64,000 bases of DNA, taken from the NCBI RefSeq assembly GCF_000829035.1, contig NZ_AP012541.1, positions 310,001 to 374,000 of the forward strand, given 5' to 3'. Of the stretch, positions 1 through 7,704 are shown one piece after another. Under the pieces are notes generated by a model. The model worked only from the letters and a program-made list of their open reading frames with translations. It made no database searches and was not told the DNA's origin. The position numbers and the translations under genes were made by a program. The DNA is from Lacticaseibacillus paracasei subsp. paracasei. Its GTDB lineage: Bacteria > Bacillota > Bacilli > Lactobacillales > Lactobacillaceae. The number at the start of each line of letters is the position of its first letter. Position 1 is the stretch's first letter.

Positions 1-158
1 TTGCGGGTAACCGTAATGATAAAACCGGTGTTGTCTTCATTTAATTGCCGAAAATCACTTTGCAGTGTTCGCCGCGAGACCCCCAACGTCGCTGCTAAAG
101 CAGCTGCGGACATCGGCCCGTTGGTTTGTAAAGCGTTGATAATGGTTTGTTCACGCAA
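1..158 (-). CDS. Transcriptional regulator, N-terminal part (HTH domain), runs off the window
   Basis: The gene reads leftward from a TTG start at 158 preceded by GGAGGGCGAGTC and stays open to the window edge (52 codons visible). The visible part is a winged helix-turn-helix of the HTH_11/Mga type: a short helix, then the residues AAALAATLGVSRRTLQSDF, which fit a helix-turn-helix recognition unit, followed by a wing-like segment. This arrangement is typical of the first domain of BglG/MtlR-like PRD regulators or DeoR-like repressors. The rest is outside the window, so the family cannot be settled. A cre-like site lies just upstream, consistent with a sugar-related role. Confidence 0.6.
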   Translation of the reverse strand, partial: MREQTIINALQTNGPMSAAALAATLGVSRRTLQSDFRQLNEDNTGFIITVTR

Positions 159-175
159 TGACTCGCCCTCCAATC

Positions 176-189
176 AGTAAGCGCTTCCA
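176..189. promoter_or_regulatory. cre-like site upstream of the partial regulator
   Basis: AGTAAGCGCTTCCA matches the catabolite-response consensus TGWAARCGYTWNCW at 13 of 14 positions. It lies directly upstream of the ribosome binding site of the leftward regulator gene, so CcpA control of that gene is likely (inference). Confidence 0.5.
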
Positions 190-502
190 TCAACATCGTC
201 ATTATGCCGGACAATATAACCAACAAAAAGTCCCACTTTTGCACCTGTTGTTGGCAAAAATGTCACCATTGCAAGTTTGTCCAGATGAAAGCTAAGAAAC
301 CCTGAGCATGCTGGTTTATCTCGTTATCCGTCAGGTAGTTTAACAACAAAACAGATTACTGACGAGGTGAAAGCGACTATAATACGATGAGAATCATTAC
401 CCGCATAATAAATAGAATAATATTAATAGCGTTGTTTCGTTAATTTCCATCTCCAAAGAGTGTTGTCAAAATATTCTGCAGCAACCATTGGCGATATTTT
501 TA
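190..502. other. Intergenic region, no gene seen
   Basis: This AT-rich stretch lies between the partial regulator gene and the pepT terminator. No ORF with a ribosome binding site was found. Stretches such as TATAATACGATGAGAATCATT near 380 could be promoter elements for the leftward regulator, but nothing firm can be said. Confidence 0.4.
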
Positions 503-547
503 TGCAAACAAAAAATCGTTTTTCAGATGATTTCTGAAAAACGATTT
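503..547 (-). terminator. Intrinsic terminator of pepT
   Basis: On the minus strand, AAATCGTTTTTCAG and CTGAAAAACGATTT form a near-perfect hairpin followed by a T-rich run, shortly after the pepT stop codon. Confidence 0.8.
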
Positions 548-586
548 AGTGAGTAAATGATTGATCGTCATTGTATCAACTGTATG

Positions 587-1834
587 TTAGTCAACCGTTC
601 CAGCTGCATTCAGTTCGGCCATATGGACCAAGGTCTCAGCAATTTTGCCCATCGCTTCAGTCGAAACTACTTCATAAGGACCGTGAAAGTTGATACCGCC
701 ATTGAACAGGTTAGGCGTTGGAATGCCTTGATAAGTAATTTTTGAACCATCAGTGCCGCCACGGAATGGAATTGTCTTAGGTGTCATGCCAGCCGCTTGA
801 ATGCCAGCTTCAGCTAAGCGCAGCGGATAGGGATCTTTGTTGATGATGTCGGCCATGTTGTAATACTGGTCATGCATCTCAACTTTAAACCGCGGATGGT
901 CAAATGGGGCGTTCAACTCATCAATGGTTTTCATAAAGTAGGCTTTGCGCGCATCAAACTTTTGGCGATCAAAATCCCGGATAATATAAACCAACTGAGC
1001 ATCGCTGATTTCGCCATGGAATTTCAGTAACAGGAAGTAACCTTCATGGCCGTCACTGAATTCAGGTCGATCGAACAGTGGCAATGCTGCATCCAATTGC
1101 CGACCAAGTGTATTGGCGTTAATCATCAAATCCTTCGCCTCGCCGGGATGAACCGAGGTACCTTCGATGGTCACCGTTGCCTGTGCAGCGTTAAAGGTTT
1201 CATATTCAATTTGGCCAGGATCGCCATTGTCCAAAGTGTAGGCAAAATCAGTCGCAAATCCCTTAGCATCAAATTTATCCGCACCAGTCCCGATTTCTTC
1301 ATCAGGGCCGAAGCCGAATTTGATCAAGCCATGCTTCACTTCCGGATGAGCCAACAGATAACGGGCGGTGGCTACCGCGCCAGCAATCCCGGCTTTATCA
1401 TCTACCCCCAACAATGTGGTGCCATCACCGGTAATTAAAGTTTGGCCAAAATACCGTTTCAATGCTGGAAACTGCTCAACAGTCAGGCTCAGGCCGTTAT
1501 CAAAATGAATCGGTTTGCCATCGTAATTAGGATGCACTTGCGGTTGCACATTTTCCGCATTGTAATCCGCGGTATCCAAATGCGCGATGATCCCAAAACT
1601 TTTTGTCGGCTTGTCAATGTTGGCCGGCAGTGTGGCCGTCACAAAACCGTTGGCCGGATTAAGACCGACATCTTGGAGTCCCAAGTCCTTCAGTTGTGCG
1701 ACTAAAAGCTTAGCCAATTCAGTCTGGCCTGGCGTTGAGGGCGTGGTGTCACGCCCTGGATAGGAGCGTGTATTGACCTTAGCGTACCGAATAAAGTCAG
1801 ATTGTAACTGTGGCAAATCAATGTGTATTGTCAA
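587..1834 (-). CDS. pepT: Peptidase T (tripeptide aminopeptidase)
   Basis: This 415-residue protein is a cytoplasmic M20B metallopeptidase that releases the N-terminal residue from tripeptides, in the last steps of peptide utilisation. The dinuclear-zinc motifs of the family are all visible: HLDTADY, GVDDKAG, the catalytic GPDEEIGTG segment, the dimerisation/lid segment with TSVHPGEAKD, and the C-terminal FRGGTDGSK and NFHGPYE motifs. Length is usual for PepT. It is monocistronic, with its own terminator. It is divergent from the oligopeptide-binding lipoprotein gene at 1950, which fits joint use in peptide uptake and hydrolysis. A GAAAGGCAGG ribosome binding site precedes the ATG. Confidence 0.95.
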   Translation of the reverse strand: MTIHIDLPQLQSDFIRYAKVNTRSYPGRDTTPSTPGQTELAKLLVAQLKDLGLQDVGLNPANGFVTATLPANIDKPTKSFGIIAHLDTADYNAENVQPQVHPNYDGKPIHFDNGLSLTVEQFPALKRYFGQTLITGDGTTLLGVDDKAGIAGAVATARYLLAHPEVKHGLIKFGFGPDEEIGTGADKFDAKGFATDFAYTLDNGDPGQIEYETFNAAQATVTIEGTSVHPGEAKDLMINANTLGRQLDAALPLFDRPEFSDGHEGYFLLLKFHGEISDAQLVYIIRDFDRQKFDARKAYFMKTIDELNAPFDHPRFKVEMHDQYYNMADIINKDPYPLRLAEAGIQAAGMTPKTIPFRGGTDGSKITYQGIPTPNLFNGGINFHGPYEVVSTEAMGKIAETLVHMAELNAAGTVD

Positions 1835-1949
1835 TGAAATCCCTGCCTTTCGATGAGAAAAATATTAATATTGCATTGCAATAAGTTTGGATCTGGCTTA
1901 GTATTTTGTCAATAGTTGATTGTTACCGCGATTTTTGGAGGGAATACAT

Positions 1950-3590
1950 ATGTTTAAGTTAAAAAAATGGACACTGATGTTGCCACTCGCTGCATTGGCG
2001 TTGGTAGCTGCTGGCTGTTCGTCAAACAGCAGTAGTAGTACAAGTCAATCGAAGAAGGCTCAGACGCTAAATTGGTCAGAAATTTCTTCCATTGTGACCA
2101 ATGATCCATCTATGTCGACAGATACCGTGTCTTTTCAAATGATGACGAATACGCAGGAAGGGATTTATCGGCTAACAGACAAAGGACAAAAGACTCAATT
2201 GGCTTTGGCCAAAAAGGTGACCACTAGTAAGGACGGCATGACTTACAATGTGACCTTGCGTAATGCAAAATGGAGTAATGGCGATCCGATCACGGCACAG
2301 GATTTCGTTTATAGTTGGCAACGCACAGTGGATCCTAAAACGAAGGCAACAGATGCCTTTTACTTCGCGCCAGTTAAGAATGCCAGTGCTATTATTAAAG
2401 GCACTAAACCTGCGAGTGATTTAGGGATTAAGGCGACAGATAGCAAACATCTGACGATCACACTGGAGAATCCAACGGCTTACTTCAAGAAAATGTTAGC
2501 TTTCCCATTATATTATCCGCAAAACCAAAAAACTGTTGAAAAATATGGCAAATCATACGGGACAACATCATCTGCGCAGGTTTATAGTGGTCCATTTAAA
2601 TTAACAAAATGGAACGGCGCCAGTGATAGCTGGACGTTGGTTAAGAATCCAGAATATTGGGACAAAAAGAATGTTAAGTTGAGCAAAGTCAACGAGACAG
2701 TGATCAAGGATGTTCAAACAGGTATGAACCTTTATCAGACCAACAAACTTGATTCAATTGTTCTCACTGGTGAGCAGGCCGCAGCACATCTTAATGATAA
2801 GGATGCGATTAAGCGTCTGTCATCCAATATGACACGAGTTGACTTGAATCAAAAACAGGTACCGGCTTTTAAAAATCTCAAAATTCGGCAAGCCTTTTCA
2901 ATGGTCGTTGATCGCAATGCGGTCACTAAGAACGTCTTAAAGGACGGTTCCAAACCAGCGTTGGGCTTCGTGCCAATTGGGTTACAGACCAACCAAAAAA
3001 CAGGTGCTGATTTTGCCCAGACAACGCAGGTCAAGAGTGCTGTTGCTTATAACAAGGCAAAGGCCAAGAAGCTATTTGCAGAAGGTATGAAAGAATCTGG
3101 TCAGAGTGAGCTTAACCTGACGCTGTTGGCAGACGATGCTGACGTTTCTAAGCAAGTTGCTGAATACTTACAAGGGGCTTTCGAAAGTTTGCCGCATGTC
3201 AAAGTTACGATTAAGAGCATTCCTAAGGCGCAACGGCTACAAGCCATGATGTCTGGTAATTACGATATGGTTGTGACTGGTTGGCAATCAATCTTCGCCG
3301 ATGCCTACAACTTCCTTGATGTTTGGATCAGCAATTCTGGCTACAACACTTCTGGTTATAAAAATACCAAACTTGATCAATTACTTAGCGAAACTGAGAC
3401 TAAGTACGGCAATGAACCGCAGAAACGTTGGACAATGCTGCAAGATGCTGAAAAGATCTTGATGAACGATCAAGGCACGTTGCCACTGTATCAGGCGAAT
3501 AACCTGCAACTGCTGCGGCCAACGGTCAAGGGCGTATCGTTTAATCCAAACGGCACCCCGTATGACTTCAAGACGGCGTATATCAAGTAG
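1950..3590 (+). CDS. Oligopeptide ABC transporter substrate-binding lipoprotein (OppA family)
   Basis: A family 5 solute-binding protein (SBP_bac_5) that captures peptides outside the membrane for an Opp-type ABC importer. The ATG at 1950 is chosen because GGAGG lies 7 bases upstream; the upstream in-frame ATG at 1920 has no such site. The protein (546 aa) begins with a lipoprotein signal peptide: basic residues, a hydrophobic core, and the lipobox LVAAGC, followed by a Ser-rich linker. The mature part has the family signatures NGDPITAQDFVYSWQRTVDP and ILMNDQGTLPLYQ. No permease or ATPase genes are adjacent, so it probably works as an extra binding protein with a transporter encoded elsewhere, or in peptide sensing. 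A strong terminator follows. Confidence 0.9.
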   Translation: MFKLKKWTLMLPLAALALVAAGCSSNSSSSTSQSKKAQTLNWSEISSIVTNDPSMSTDTVSFQMMTNTQEGIYRLTDKGQKTQLALAKKVTTSKDGMTYNVTLRNAKWSNGDPITAQDFVYSWQRTVDPKTKATDAFYFAPVKNASAIIKGTKPASDLGIKATDSKHLTITLENPTAYFKKMLAFPLYYPQNQKTVEKYGKSYGTTSSAQVYSGPFKLTKWNGASDSWTLVKNPEYWDKKNVKLSKVNETVIKDVQTGMNLYQTNKLDSIVLTGEQAAAHLNDKDAIKRLSSNMTRVDLNQKQVPAFKNLKIRQAFSMVVDRNAVTKNVLKDGSKPALGFVPIGLQTNQKTGADFAQTTQVKSAVAYNKAKAKKLFAEGMKESGQSELNLTLLADDADVSKQVAEYLQGAFESLPHVKVTIKSIPKAQRLQAMMSGNYDMVVTGWQSIFADAYNFLDVWISNSGYNTSGYKNTKLDQLLSETETKYGNEPQKRWTMLQDAEKILMNDQGTLPLYQANNLQLLRPTVKGVSFNPNGTPYDFKTAYIK

Positions 3591-3611
3591 TCACGAACAA
3601 CATGCTTAATC

Positions 3612-3669
3612 AAAATAGCGCATCATGCCGCTGGGGCTTTCCCCAGTAAGCATGACGCGCTATTTTTTT
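3612..3669 (+). terminator. Intrinsic terminator of the oligopeptide-binding protein gene
   Basis: AAAATAGCGC and GCGCTATTTT are the outer arms of a long hairpin containing a second inner stem (CTGGGG/CCCCAG), followed by seven T. Confidence 0.85.
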
Positions 3670-3775
3670 GAGTGCAAGCCAGCCTAGTTAGAAACCGGAG
3701 AGTAAGCGGCTTTGGGTGTGTTGACCAATGCGACTACGGTCCTGACACGCAGGTTTCTCGGCTGGGGAACTCGTT
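3670..3775 (+). repeat. Dispersed intergenic palindromic repeat, copy 1 (diverged)
   Basis: It contains TTAGAAACCGGAGAGTAAGC near the left end and GCAGGTTTCTCGGC near the right end. These match the ends of the copies at 16172, 35609, 35732 and 44831. The copy lies between the oppA-like terminator and the end of the convergent acetyltransferase gene. Confidence 0.6.
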
Positions 3776-3824
3776 ATGGTAGACGGCGATGCATGTTCAC
3801 TTCAAAACCCATTCATGGCTGGCA

Positions 3825-4466
3825 TCACGACTTTAACACAGAGTGACTCAAAATATAGAAGGCTTCTTGACTAGCCTGATAGCCCTTTGCCTTGGTTGGA
3901 AAGGTGGCATCAAAACGTGCTGCGGCTTCTTTGTCATAACCCATCGCCGAGCTCTCGTGATAAGTCCACTTTCTGCCATCCAGTACATTTGGTTTGAGAA
4001 CCTTCACGAGCATGGCAGTGGGCTGCGTGTTATTTGCCGCCCAGACATTGAACTTCTGGCAACTCTTAAACCCGCGCTCGACATAGTTGTCGGGATCGCC
4101 AAAAATCACGATGGTGTCGTAACCAAGTTCAACAGCTCGCTTCATGGACACTTCCATCAATTGCTTACCGAAACCTTGCCGTTGAAAGGCTGGATCAATG
4201 GCGACCGGACCAAATGTGAGAATCGTTTTCTCAACAACGGCTTCATCAATTAATTTAGCCTTGGTATACATAATATTGCCAATCACTTGTGCATTGCGTT
4301 CAAGCACAAGAGCCAGTTCAGGAACGAAATCGGCATGATCTCGAATGATATGCGCTAAATAATGTTCATCAGCGCCGGGGACATAAAGATTCCAGAAAGC
4401 ATTGCGATGAATAGTTTCAACTTGTCGATAATCTGACGGTTGTTCAGGGCGAATCGTGGTTGTCAT
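3825..4466 (-). CDS. GNAT-family N-acetyltransferase (YhbS-like)
   Basis: This 213-residue acetyl-CoA-dependent acyltransferase has the GNAT fold. The acetyl-CoA binding motif A is clear: VAIDPAFQRQGFGKQLM, with the Q/R-x-x-G-x-G/A loop. It is followed by a DTIVIFGDPDNYVERGF segment that is typical of the YhbS/predicted acetyltransferase subgroup. The substrate is unknown. AAGGAGGGCCCC precedes the ATG. It is a single gene, and no operon partner is seen. Confidence 0.85.
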   Translation of the reverse strand: MTTTIRPEQPSDYRQVETIHRNAFWNLYVPGADEHYLAHIIRDHADFVPELALVLERNAQVIGNIMYTKAKLIDEAVVEKTILTFGPVAIDPAFQRQGFGKQLMEVSMKRAVELGYDTIVIFGDPDNYVERGFKSCQKFNVWAANNTQPTAMLVKVLKPNVLDGRKWTYHESSAMGYDKEAAARFDATFPTKAKGYQASQEAFYILSHSVLKS

Positions 4467-4777
4467 GGGGCCCTCCTTAAAAGGACATGATGATTAATAA
4501 TGGCTTTGATCATTACTTCTAAAAAATATTAGATAAAAATATGTGGAACAAAAAGAATGATATATGCTTCATTTTACCTAGAGATGAAGGCTTGTAAATT
4601 TCGAATGAGCTTTGTTAAAAAGCGGTATAGTTGACACGAAGGCATGACGGAATCAGTTATTCTGATAGACTGATTGCAACACAGAAAAGGATAATGAGCG
4701 GTGGTATCGGATCAGAGAGGTGGTGGTGCGTATGGGGAAACCTATCAGCCACACATTGATGTGAAAGGTACACAAGC
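4467..4777. other. Promoter region and leader of the small membrane peptide gene
   Basis: The left part is AT-rich, with no ORF. From about 4631 (TTGACA) onward lies the likely promoter and leader for the peptide gene at 4778. The segment GGATAATGAGCGGTGGT at 4688-4704 is conserved almost exactly in the second locus (minus strand, near 55850). It contains a potential ribosome binding site and ATG of a short leader frame: 21 codons here, 5 codons in the other copy. Confidence 0.45.
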
Positions 4778-4933
4778 TTGTCTGTGGTCGCTGCATTAAC
4801 GACGATCACGGCCTGCGTGGTTTCGTGCATGGTACTGGTGGTCGCCCTAACAAGGCTGGTCAAAGCCAGTACCAGACTGCTACTAGCAGTGGCCGAATTC
4901 CAACAGGCGCTCGACAAAGTTCGAGAAAAATAG
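4778..4933 (+). CDS. Small hydrophobic membrane peptide (51 aa), putative type I toxin
   Basis: TTG start with GAAAGG nine bases upstream; this arrangement is conserved in the homologous gene at 55759 (minus). The 51-residue product has one hydrophobic segment (LTTITACVVSCMVLVVALT), then a basic residue-containing amphipathic tail ending QALDKVREK. The two copies share TTITACV, RLIKA/RLVKA and the tail. The gene ends in a hairpin that also terminates a convergent short RNA from the other strand. This gene layout (small membrane peptide, convergent antisense RNA, shared bidirectional terminator) is that of Fst/par-type type I toxin-antitoxin loci. The peptide does not match the Fst sequence I know, so toxicity is inference. 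Confidence 0.6.
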   Translation: MSVVAALTTITACVVSCMVLVVALTRLVKASTRLLLAVAEFQQALDKVREK

Positions 4934-5067
4934 GCAAACTAAAAGCCGCAGTCCTTCAGCTGGGATTTCGCGGCTTTTAGTTGCCTATTCTAGTAGCCAT
5001 CGTTCATTGGATGGTTCTGTGAGGGCACTTTGCCCGGCCGTTGCGTTCCAGCGCAACGGCTTTTTCT
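4926..5067 (-). ncRNA. Putative antisense RNA (antitoxin), copy 1
   Basis: An extended -10 (TGCTATACT on the minus strand, hexamer at 5074-5079) predicts a start near 5067. The RNA would open with a GCCGTTGCG/CGCAACGGC hairpin and end at the CTAAAAGCCGCG.../CGGCTTTTAG hairpin with a T run, overlapping the 3' end of the peptide mRNA. The start and end are estimated. All four copies in the window share this order of elements. Confidence 0.5.
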
Positions 5068-5187
5068 GATTTCAGTATAGCATGACTTGTGAGTCTTTTT
5101 CTAGTGTATGAATCATTTTTGAGTACAGTGTAGGCAACATGTTGATCGAAGTCAGTATCAGGTTTCTGCGCGAGTGAAAGCGTTTTA

Positions 5188-5235
5188 GCAGTGGCCGAAT
5201 TCCAACAGGCGCTCGACAAAGTTCGAGAAAAATAG
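5188..5235 (+). pseudogene. Truncated tail of the small membrane peptide gene (second unit)
   Basis: The unit from 4885 is repeated from 5187 (offset 302 bases). Only the last 15 codons and stop of the peptide gene are present; the hydrophobic segment is missing. The remnant sits over a complete antisense-RNA module. Confidence 0.6.
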
Positions 5236-5370
5236 GCAAACTAAAAGCCGCACTTCCTTCGCTGGGACTTCGCGGCTTTTAGTTGCCTATTCTAGTAGCC
5301 ATCGTTCATTGGATGGTTCTGTGAGGGCATTTCTGCCCGGCCGTTGCGCTGACACGCGGCGGCTTTTTCT
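5228..5370 (-). ncRNA. Putative antisense RNA, copy 2 (without intact toxin)
   Basis: Diverged duplicate of the module at 4926-5067: extended -10 TGCTATTCT (minus, 5377-5382), a 5' GC-rich hairpin, and the long terminator hairpin with CGGCTTTTAG. It has no complete peptide gene opposite it, so it could act in trans on the mRNA of copy 1. Ends are estimated. Confidence 0.45.
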
Positions 5371-5516
5371 GTTTCAAGAATAGCATGACTTGTGAGTCTT
5401 TTTCTAGTGGAGAAATCATTTTAAGCACGGCGAACGCAATCCGTTGATATCAAGTTCAGTATCAGGTTTCTGCGTCAGTTGACACTTGCCTGCTAGCGGT
5501 TCCAAATAAAACATGA

Positions 5517-5522
5517 TATACT
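5517..5522 (+). promoter_or_regulatory. Predicted promoter of the thiamine operon (-10)
   Basis: TGATATACT is an extended -10 located about 20 bases upstream of the riboswitch P1 stem. Confidence 0.5.
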
Positions 5523-5542
5523 CCCTTTACAATCGAATAGAA

Positions 5543-5615
5543 ACATTTGGGGTGCTGTAAAGCTGAGATGATACCCATGGAACCTGATGCAGTTAGGACT
5601 GCCGCAGGGAAATGT
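5543..5615 (+). ncRNA. TPP riboswitch (THI element)
   Basis: The conserved aptamer core is present in order: GGGGTGCT, GCTGAGATGATACC, GAACCTGATGCAGTT and ACTGCCGCAGGGAA. P1 is closed by ACATTT and AAATGT. It senses thiamine diphosphate and, with the terminator at 5661, controls the downstream thiamine salvage/transport operon by transcription attenuation. Confidence 0.95.
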
Positions 5616-5660
5616 CGAAGAAGTGAATCGTTCTGTAACGATGCTTGTTTGTGTTTTCAT

Positions 5661-5696
5661 GGGCCCCACCAAATTTTGGTGATGGGTCCTTTTTTG
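5661..5696 (+). terminator. Riboswitch-controlled terminator
   Basis: GGGCCCACC-like and GGTGATGGGTCC arms around AAATT, followed by six T, about 45 bases after the TPP aptamer and before the first gene of the thiamine operon. Confidence 0.8.
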
Positions 5697-5783
5697 AACA
5701 TGAATAGGTGTTGGCGTGATTGGTAATGATTCGCGTTTTTAGCCCCCGTCTGTCTTTATTTGAGGAAAACGGGGGTTATTTTG

Positions 5784-6350
5784 ATGGATAAATGGTCTTT
5801 GCGCGATGTGGTTTTGCTGGCGTTTTTAGCCTTCCTCTTCGGCGGTGTTTTCATGGGTGCCGATGCAATTTATGCCGTTGTAGCAGCTGCTTTGACACCG
5901 CTGGGTTATGCACCGTTTGCCAATGAATTGTTGTTTGGCATGTGGGTGATGGCGGCGCCGATGACGACGATGCTGTTGCGAAAAAAAGGCAGTTCAATTT
6001 TAGGCGAATGTTTCGCTGCTTTAGCGGAGATGCTTTACGGGTCGTACTTTGGCCCAGCAGTCTTGCTTTCTGGATTTGTTCAAGGTTTGGGCAGCGAGGC
6101 CGGCTTTATGGTGACACGTTATCGGCGTTATGACGTCGTGAGTCTTTTGTACGCAGCGATTGGGACCACGGTGTTCAGTTTTACCTACGAGTATTTCAAA
6201 CTTGGATACGGCGCTTACAGTCTTGGCATGATTTTGGCGCTTGTGGTGGTTCGCTTGTTGTCAGTGATCTTTTTCGGCGTTGTGCTGGTCCAACTCGTTC
6301 TGAAACTTTATGAACAGGCGGCTGGTGCCAAGCACTTGGCTAGCAGGTAG
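5784..6350 (+). CDS. ykoE: ECF-type thiamine/HMP transporter substrate-binding membrane component (YkoE)
   Basis: This 188-residue polytopic membrane protein has about five hydrophobic segments and is the S-component-like subunit of the YkoEDC transporter for hydroxymethylpyrimidine/thiamine. The ATG at 5784 is used because GGGGG lies 8 bases upstream; an upstream in-frame start has no site. It is the first gene after the TPP riboswitch and is followed 6 bases later by its ATPase gene. The family assignment rests on the hydrophobic pattern, the operon position and the neighbours; the exact substrate (HMP or thiamine) cannot be read from sequence. Confidence 0.85.
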   Translation: MDKWSLRDVVLLAFLAFLFGGVFMGADAIYAVVAAALTPLGYAPFANELLFGMWVMAAPMTTMLLRKKGSSILGECFAALAEMLYGSYFGPAVLLSGFVQGLGSEAGFMVTRYRRYDVVSLLYAAIGTTVFSFTYEYFKLGYGAYSLGMILALVVVRLLSVIFFGVVLVQLVLKLYEQAAGAKHLASR

Positions 6351-6356
6351 CGGCAA

Positions 6357-7700
6357 ATGAGTATTGTGTTAAAAGCGATACGGTTTCATCGCGAGACGGA
6401 TTTGTTTACGGACTTGAATTTTGAATTTCCAACAGGAGCACTAACCGTTTTAACCGGTGATAGCGGCAGCGGGAAGTCGACTTTGCTCAGTTTGATCGCG
6501 GGATTTGCAGCGATGCCATACGAAGGCACTATTTTGCTGAATGGTCATGATGATCGGAACGCCGCGATGCAAGTCAAAGCACAGCATGTTGGCATGATGT
6601 TTCAAAACCCTGACCAGCAGTTTACGATGCGAACCTTGAGCGGTGAGTTGTCTTTTGCCTTGGAAAATCTGAATTTACCGGTTGCTGAAATTCAGCGGCG
6701 CTTTGCCCAGGCGGTTGCCCTTGGGGAGACTCAGGCATTGCTGGATCGTGACTTGAGTACCTTATCAGGCGGTGAAAAGCAGCGCGCGGCGTTAACGGTT
6801 TTGCTGGCGATGGATGCACCGATTTTGCTACTGGACGAGCCGTTTGCCAGCATTGATCCGACAAGTCGCCATCTGCTAATTGGAAAATTAGGGACGTTAC
6901 GTGATCATGGCAAAACAATTGTGATCGCAGAGCATGACCTGACAGATTATGCCGATGTGGCAGATCAACTGGTTGCCTTGAAAAATGGCGAGCTAAGTCG
7001 GCTACCACTCGCAACGCTGACCACGCTACCGACGCATTTTAACCTCACGCAACCACGGCAGGCGACCAATAAAATCTTCCATCTGGAAAACGTTGTCTGC
7101 CAGCAAAATCACCATATCTTGCTTCAAGCACCGAGTTGGGATTTTAACGATGGCATCACCACCCTGACTGGGGCCAATGGGAGTGGCAAGTCCACCTTAT
7201 TGCGATCGATGGTGCAGCGCCATCCTTATCAAGGCCGTATGTTCCTTGGTCAACAACGCTTGCGTCGCCGGAAACGACTTTATCAAACTATGACGCTGGC
7301 CGTGCAAGACGCGGCAAAACAATTCGTGACGTTGACGCTGGCTGATGAGCTAGCGTTTGGGCCGGCGTTACCGGCTGCGGTGCGGGAAAAACAGCAAGCC
7401 GCATTAGCTTATCTTGGACTAGCAGAAAAGCAGACCACTAGTCTTTACCAGTTGAGTGAAGGCCAGAAAAAGATGGTTCAGTTGATGACGATGCTGAGCT
7501 TAGATTTGTCATTTTTACTACTAGATGAACCATTTAGCGGCTTGGATGATCGCGCCTGTCAGTACTTTGCCGCATGGATTAAGGCTAAGTCGGCCACGCA
7601 AGCGTTTTTGATTGTGACGCATCGATTGGCACCGTTAGCTGGCATTAGCCAGCAACAGGTTTTGCTAGCCAATCACCGGTTGCAGGTTGTGCAGGGGTGA
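6357..7700 (+). CDS. ykoD: Energy-coupling ABC transporter ATPase with two nucleotide-binding domains (YkoD)
   Basis: The 447-residue cytoplasmic subunit is two fused ABC ATPases. Domain 1 has Walker A GDSGSGKST, signature LSGGEKQR and Walker B ILLLDEPFA. Domain 2 (from about residue 240) has GANGSGKST, a variant signature LSEGQKK and FLLLDEPFS. It powers uptake through YkoE/YkoC. The second signature has E in place of the second G, so the two ATP sites are probably not equivalent. The stop is followed by the ykoC ATG 2 bases downstream. Confidence 0.92.
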   Translation: MSIVLKAIRFHRETDLFTDLNFEFPTGALTVLTGDSGSGKSTLLSLIAGFAAMPYEGTILLNGHDDRNAAMQVKAQHVGMMFQNPDQQFTMRTLSGELSFALENLNLPVAEIQRRFAQAVALGETQALLDRDLSTLSGGEKQRAALTVLLAMDAPILLLDEPFASIDPTSRHLLIGKLGTLRDHGKTIVIAEHDLTDYADVADQLVALKNGELSRLPLATLTTLPTHFNLTQPRQATNKIFHLENVVCQQNHHILLQAPSWDFNDGITTLTGANGSGKSTLLRSMVQRHPYQGRMFLGQQRLRRRKRLYQTMTLAVQDAAKQFVTLTLADELAFGPALPAAVREKQQAALAYLGLAEKQTTSLYQLSEGQKKMVQLMTMLSLDLSFLLLDEPFSGLDDRACQYFAAWIKAKSATQAFLIVTHRLAPLAGISQQQVLLANHRLQVVQG

Positions 7701-7704
7701 CGTG

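Noticed and set aside
557..745. Plus-strand frame of 62 codons overlapping pepT
   Set aside because: It lies antisense to the conserved end of pepT and has no family features or proper ribosome binding site.
4657..4917. Minus-strand frame of 86 codons across the small-peptide gene
   Set aside because: It is antisense to the conserved 51-codon peptide; the homologous locus does not keep this frame.
5004..5219. Minus-strand frame of 71 codons
   Set aside because: It spans the predicted antisense RNA promoter and the truncated peptide tail; it shares its first codons with the frame at 4657 only because the unit is duplicated.
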